Shown here piece after piece: positions 60,448 to 64,000 of a DNA stretch of 64,000 nucleotides. The stretch spans positions 310,001 through 374,000 of the forward strand of contig NW_027475146.1 of the NCBI RefSeq assembly GCF_051020985.1. The letters run 5' to 3'. A model generated the notes under the pieces. It was not told where the DNA came from. It saw only the letters and a program-made list of their open reading frames with translations, and did no database searches. Both the position numbers and the translations under genes were made by a program. Origin of the DNA: Nomia melanderi. Its lineage: Eukaryota > Arthropoda > Insecta > Hymenoptera > Halictidae. Each line of letters begins with the position of its first letter. Within the stretch, counting starts at the first letter, position 1.

Positions 60448-63400
60448 GCGCAATAAACCAAAGTGAATTATCTGCAGGAGGCCCTGGCGCAAGCATCTGT
60501 TCAGCGGGAACGACCTCGGACCACCAGGGGCCGAGAAAACCACGGTCTCATGGGGCCGGACGCTCAGGGTCCGGGAAAAATCCAGCATATATCTGGTGAT
60601 ATCTCGGGTGCTATTAGAGATAGCGCAATAAATCAAAGTGCATTGTCTGCAGGAAGCCCAGGCGCATGTTTCTGTGCAGCGGGAACTACCTCGGACCACC
60701 AGGGGCCGAGAAAATTACAGATATTCGGAATCCGTCACCCAAGGTCATGTAAAAATCCAGCATATATCTGGTGATAGCTCGGGTGCTATTACAGATAGCG
60801 CAATAAACCAATGTGAATTATCTGCAGGAGGCCCTGGCGCATGAATCTGTGCAGCGGGAACGACCTCGGACCCCCAGGGGCCGAGAAAACCACCGTCTCA
60901 TGGGGCCGGACACTCAGGGTCAGGGAAAAATCCAATATATATCTGGTGATATCTCGGGTGCTATTACAGATAGCGCAATAAACCATAGTGAATTATCTGC
61001 AGGAGGCCCTGGCGCATGAATCTGTGCAGCGGAAACGACCTCGGACCACCAGGGGCCGAGAAAACCACCGTCTCATGGGGCCGGACACTCAGGGTCAGGG
61101 AAAAATCCAATATATATCTGGTGATATCTCGGGTGCTATTACAGATAGCGCAATAAATCAAAGTGCATTGTCTGTAGGAGGCCCTGGCGCATGAATCTGT
61201 GCAGCAGGAACGACCTCGGACCACCAGGGGCCGAAAAAATTAAAGATATTCGGAATCCCTCACCCAAGGTCATGTAAAAATCCAGCATATATCTGGTGAT
61301 ATCTCGGGTACTATTACAGATAGCGCAATAAATCAAAGTGCATTGTCTGTAGGAAGCCCTGGCGCATGAATCTGGGCAGCGGGAACGACCTCGCACCACC
61401 AGGGGCCGAGAAAATCACAGTCTCATGGGGCCGGACACTCAGGGTCAGGGAAAAATCCAATATATATCTGGTGATATCTCCGGTGCTATTACAGATAGCG
61501 CAATAAATCAAAGTGCATTGTCTGTATGAGGCCCTGGCGCATGAATCTGGGCAGCGGGAACGACCTCGGACCACCAGGCTCCGAGAAAACCACAGTCTCA
61601 TTGGGCCGGACACTCAGGGTCAGGGGAAAATCCAATATATATCTGGTGATATCTCGGGTGCTATTAGAGATAGCGCAATAAACCAAAGTGATTTGTCTGT
61701 AGGAAGCCCAGGCGCATGAATCTGGCCAGCGGGAACGACCTCGCACCTCCAGGGGCCGAGAAAACCTCCGTCTCATTGGGCCGGACACTCAGGGTCTGGG
61801 GAAAATCCAATATATATCTGGTGATATCTCGGGTGCTATTAGAGATAGCGCAATAAACCAAAGTGAATTATCTGCAGGAGGCCCTGGCGCATGAATCTGT
61901 AAAGCGGGAACGACCTCGGACCACCAGGGGCCGAGAAAACCACCGTCTCATGGGGCCGGACACTCAGGGTCAGGGGAAAATCCAATATATATCTGGTGAT
62001 ATCTCGGGTGCTATTACAGATAGCGCAATAAACCATAGTGAATTAGCTGCAGGAGGCCCTGGCGCATGAATCTGTGCAGCGGAAACGACCTCGGACCACC
62101 AGGGGCCGAGAAAACCACCGTCTCATGGGGCCGGACACTCAGGGTCAGTGGAAAATCCAATATATATCTGGTGATATCTCGGGTGCTATTACAGATAGCG
62201 CAATAAATCAACGTGCATTGTCTGTAGGAGGGCCTGGCGCATGAATCTGGGCAGCGGGAACGACTTCGGACCACCAGGGGCCGAGAAAATCACAGTCTCA
62301 TGGGGCCGGACACTCAGGGTCAGGGAAAAATCCAATATATATCTGGTGATATCTCCGGTGCTATTACAGATAGCGCAATAAATCAAAGTGCATTGTCTGT
62401 AGGAGGCCCTGGCGCATGAATCTGGGCAGCGGGAACGACTTCGGAGCACCAGGGGCCGAGAAAACAACAGTCTCATTTGGCCGGACACTCAGGGTCAGGG
62501 AAAAATCCAATATATATCTGGTGATATCTCGGGTGCTATTACAGATAGCGCAATAAATCAAAGTGCATTGTCTGTAGGAAGCCCTGGCGCATGAATCTGG
62601 GCAGCGGGAACGACCTCGGACCACCAGGGGCAGAGAAAATTACAGGTATTCGGAATCCGTCACCCAAGGTCATGTAAAAATCCAGCATATATCTGGTGAT
62701 ATCTCGGGTGCTATTACAGATCGCGCAATAAACCAAAGTGCATTGCCTGTAGGAGGCCCTGGCGCATGAATCTGCGCAGCGGGAACGACCTCGGAACACC
62801 AGGGGCCAAGAATACCACCGTCTCATGGGGCCGAACACTCAGGGTCGGGGAAAAATCCAATATATATCTGGTGATATCTCGGGTGCTATTAGAGATAGCG
62901 CAATAAACCAAAGTGAATTATCTGCAGGAGGCCCTGGCGCAAGCATCTGTTCAGCGGGAACGACCTCGGACCACCAGGGGCCGAGAAAACCACAGTCTCA
63001 TGGGGCCGGACGCTCAGGGTCAGGGAAAAATCCAGCATATATCTGGTGATATCTCGGGTGCTATTAGAGATAGCGCAATAAATCAAAGTGCATTGTCTGC
63101 AGGAAGCCCTGGCGCATGTTTCTGTGCAGCGGGAACTACCTCGGACCACCAGGGGCCGAGAAAATTACAGATATTCGGAATCCGTCACCCAAGGTCATGT
63201 AAAAATCCAGCATATATCTGGTGATAGCTCGGGTGCTATTACAGATCGCGCAATAAACCAAAGTGCATTGCCTGTAGGAGGCCCTGGCGCATGAATCTGT
63301 GAAGCGGGAACGACCTCGGACCACCAGGGGCCGAGAGAACCACCGTCTCATGGGGCCGGACACTCAGGGTCAGGGAAAAATCCAATATATATCTGGTGAT

Positions 63401-63962
63401 ATCTCGGGTGCTATTACAGATAGCGCAATAAATCAAAGTGCATTGTCTGTAGGAGGCCCTGGCGCATGAATCTGTGCAGCGGGAACGACCTCGGACCACC
63501 AGGGGCCGAGAAAACCGCAGTCTCATGGGGCCGGACACTCAGGGACAGGGGAAAATACAATATATATCTGGTTATATCTCGGGCGTTCTTACAGATAGCG
63601 CACAAAACCATAGTGATTTATCTGCAGGAGGCCCTGGCGCATGAATCTGTGAAGCGGGAACGACCTCGGACCACCAGGGGCCGAGAGAACCACCGTCTCA
63701 TGGGGCCGGACACTCAGAGTCAGGGAAAAATCCAATATATATCTGGTGATATCTCGGGTGCTATTACAGATAGCGCAATAAATCAAAGTGCATTGTCTGT
63801 ACGAGGCCCTGGCGCATGAATCTGGGCAGCGGGAAGGACTTCGGACCACCAGGGTCCGAGAAAACCACAGTCTCATGGGGCCGGACACTCAGGGTCAGGG
63901 AAAAATCCAATATATATCTGGTAATGTCTCGGGTGCTATCAGAGATAACGCAATAAACCAAA

Positions 63963-64000
63963 GTGAATTATCTGCAGGAGGCCCTGGCGCATGAATCTGT
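63963..64000. repeat. Partial monomer at right window edge
   Basis: This is the first 38 bp of a P-type monomer, from the anchor GTG through CGCATGAATCTGT. It is cut by the window edge, so the array continues to the right. Confidence 0.95.

Larger units (their letters stand above)
60281..60455. repeat. Reference (consensus-like) 175-bp monomer, type P-A
   Basis: This copy carries the commonest base at essentially every position and serves as a reference. Hand count gives 42 C and 50 G, 52.6% GC, and 9 CpG against about 12 expected. In order it has: the P start with a CTGCAG (PstI) site; GCATGAATCTG; the GC-rich core with a CTCGG/CCGAG dyad at 60,340-60,360; a 36-bp block at 60,365-60,400 that is the segment replaced in C-type monomers; an A5/TATATAT tract at 60,401-60,418; a GATATC (EcoRV) site; and a second dyad at 60,425-60,447. 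Because 175 is 58 x 3 + 1, any reading frame shifts by one base in each following monomer, which argues against a coding role. Confidence 0.95.
58790..63200. repeat. Cluster of 6 C1-type swap blocks
   Basis: C1 blocks (ATTCGGAATCCGTCACCC, then AAGGTCATG) start at 58,790; 59,665; 60,715; 61,240; 62,640 and 63,165. Unlike C2, the downstream part returns to the A form (ATATCTGGTGATA). CGGAATCCG is itself a 9-bp perfect palindrome around a central A. Confidence 0.85.
1..64000. repeat. Satellite DNA array, 175-bp monomer, about 366 copies head-to-tail
   Basis: The window is a single tandem array. The GTG of the conserved AAAGTG(A/C)ATT stretch recurs every 175 bp from 91 to 63,963, giving 365 complete monomers with a net drift of only -3 bp. 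All monomers read in the same direction and I found no inverted monomer, mobile element or unique insert. Monomers are mosaics of a few haplotypes (A, B and C in the middle block; P and Q at the start) and are grouped into several higher-order repeats of 2, 4, 6, 8, 14 and about 29 monomers. Arrays of this kind are known from eukaryotic centromeric, pericentromeric and subtelomeric heterochromatin; which one applies here cannot be told from the sequence. I do not recognise the family. Both window ends lie inside the array, so its full size is unknown. Confidence 0.98.
57989..64000. repeat. Mosaic segment with C1 monomers and displaced copies
   Basis: 58,150-59,025 returns at +3,850 bp (62,000-62,875), about 57,990-58,300 at +2,800 bp (60,790-61,100), about 59,390-59,740 at +1,050 bp, and about 59,740-60,300 at +3,675 bp up to the window end. 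All offsets are whole monomers (22, 16, 6 and 21), with no small indel in the segment. C1 blocks are at 58,790; 59,665; 60,715; 61,240; 62,640 and 63,165. Confidence 0.78.

Noticed and set aside
20656..63200. C block as an inserted mobile element
   Set aside because: It replaces the A block base for base with no length change, no target-site duplication and no terminal repeats, so it is a diverged homologue and not an insertion.
242..63994. Hundreds of 60-126-codon frames on both strands with similar peptides
   Set aside because: They recur once per 175-bp monomer, mostly start at GTG, stop at the conserved CATGA or its opposite-strand counterpart, and 175 is not a multiple of 3. They are repeat shadows, not a gene family.
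1..64000. CRISPR array
   Set aside because: There are no short repeats separated by unique spacers; the entire 175-bp period is repeated and no cas gene is present.
1..64000. CENP-B box (TTCGNNNNANNCGGG)
   Set aside because: I looked at every CG-containing stretch of the reference monomer and at TTCGGTATCCGTC and TTCGGAATCCGTC in C monomers; none fits the motif on either strand.
1..64000. A large repeat-containing protein gene
   Set aside because: The period is not divisible by 3, single-base indels are tolerated, and stops recur in each frame within about two monomers.
1..64000. Identification with a named satellite such as primate alpha satellite (171 bp), the Arabidopsis 178-bp or the trypanosome 177-bp repeat
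   Set aside because: Lengths are similar, but the GC content and motifs here do not match what I know of these families. A database search would be needed to name this one.

Overview
The whole window is one uninterrupted head-to-tail array of a satellite DNA with a 175-bp monomer. Taking the GTG in the conserved AAAGTG(A/C)ATT stretch as anchor, the first anchor is at 91 and the last at 63,963. That gives 365 complete monomers, a 90-bp partial monomer on the left and a 38-bp partial on the right. The distance 91 to 63,963 is 63,872 bp, which is 365 x 175 minus 3, so phase is held almost perfectly. I see no protein-coding gene, RNA gene, transposon, inversion or unique-sequence island. Every open frame on either strand is a by-product of the repeat. 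An array of this size with multi-monomer higher-order repeats points to a eukaryotic nuclear chromosome, most likely (peri)centromeric, subtelomeric or other constitutive heterochromatin. I do not recognise the family and cannot name the species.

The consensus-like monomer (for example 60,281-60,455) is about 52.6% GC by hand count, with 9 CpGs. It has a GC-rich part holding a CTCGG-N11-CCGAG dyad, an A5/TATATAT tract, and a second dyad TATCTC-N11-GAGATA. Three haplotypes of the middle block occur. A is the common form. B carries ACGAGGGACCGAG and ATCGACACATG. C has a 36-bp block that is only about 50% identical to A, although its flanks are nearly unchanged. The start of the monomer has two linked haplotypes: P (AACC...GAATTATCTGCAGG) and Q (AATC...GCATTGTCTGTAGG).

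Layout: 1-7.0 kb is A-type, with 6-mer (1,050 bp) and 4-mer (700 bp) higher-order repeats. 6,953-17,289 is a tandem duplication of a block of about 5.1 kb (5,081 then 5,256 bp; the second copy has one extra monomer), with a 300-bp start of a third copy. 17.4-18.5 kb is three 350-bp dimers. 18.8-20.5 kb is rich in B monomers. 20.6-28.4 kb is a diverse mosaic with copies displaced by 3.5-4.9 kb. 28,490-31,865 is an 8-mer repeat (1,398 bp x 2 plus a partial). 31.9-37.9 kb is mosaic. 38-50 kb holds three incomplete copies of a block of about 4.5 kb loaded with C monomers. 49,717-54,616 is a 14-mer tandem duplication (2 x 2,450 bp). 54.6-57.9 kb is plain A-type. 57.9-64 kb is mosaic with C monomers.

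All length change is in whole monomers, apart from a closed ledger of 20 small indels (six +2, one +1, ten -1, three -2) that sums exactly to the observed -3 bp drift. The array therefore appears to evolve by unequal exchange and short-tract conversion. No gene system works here. The points of interest are the array architecture, the swap block and the retained core elements.
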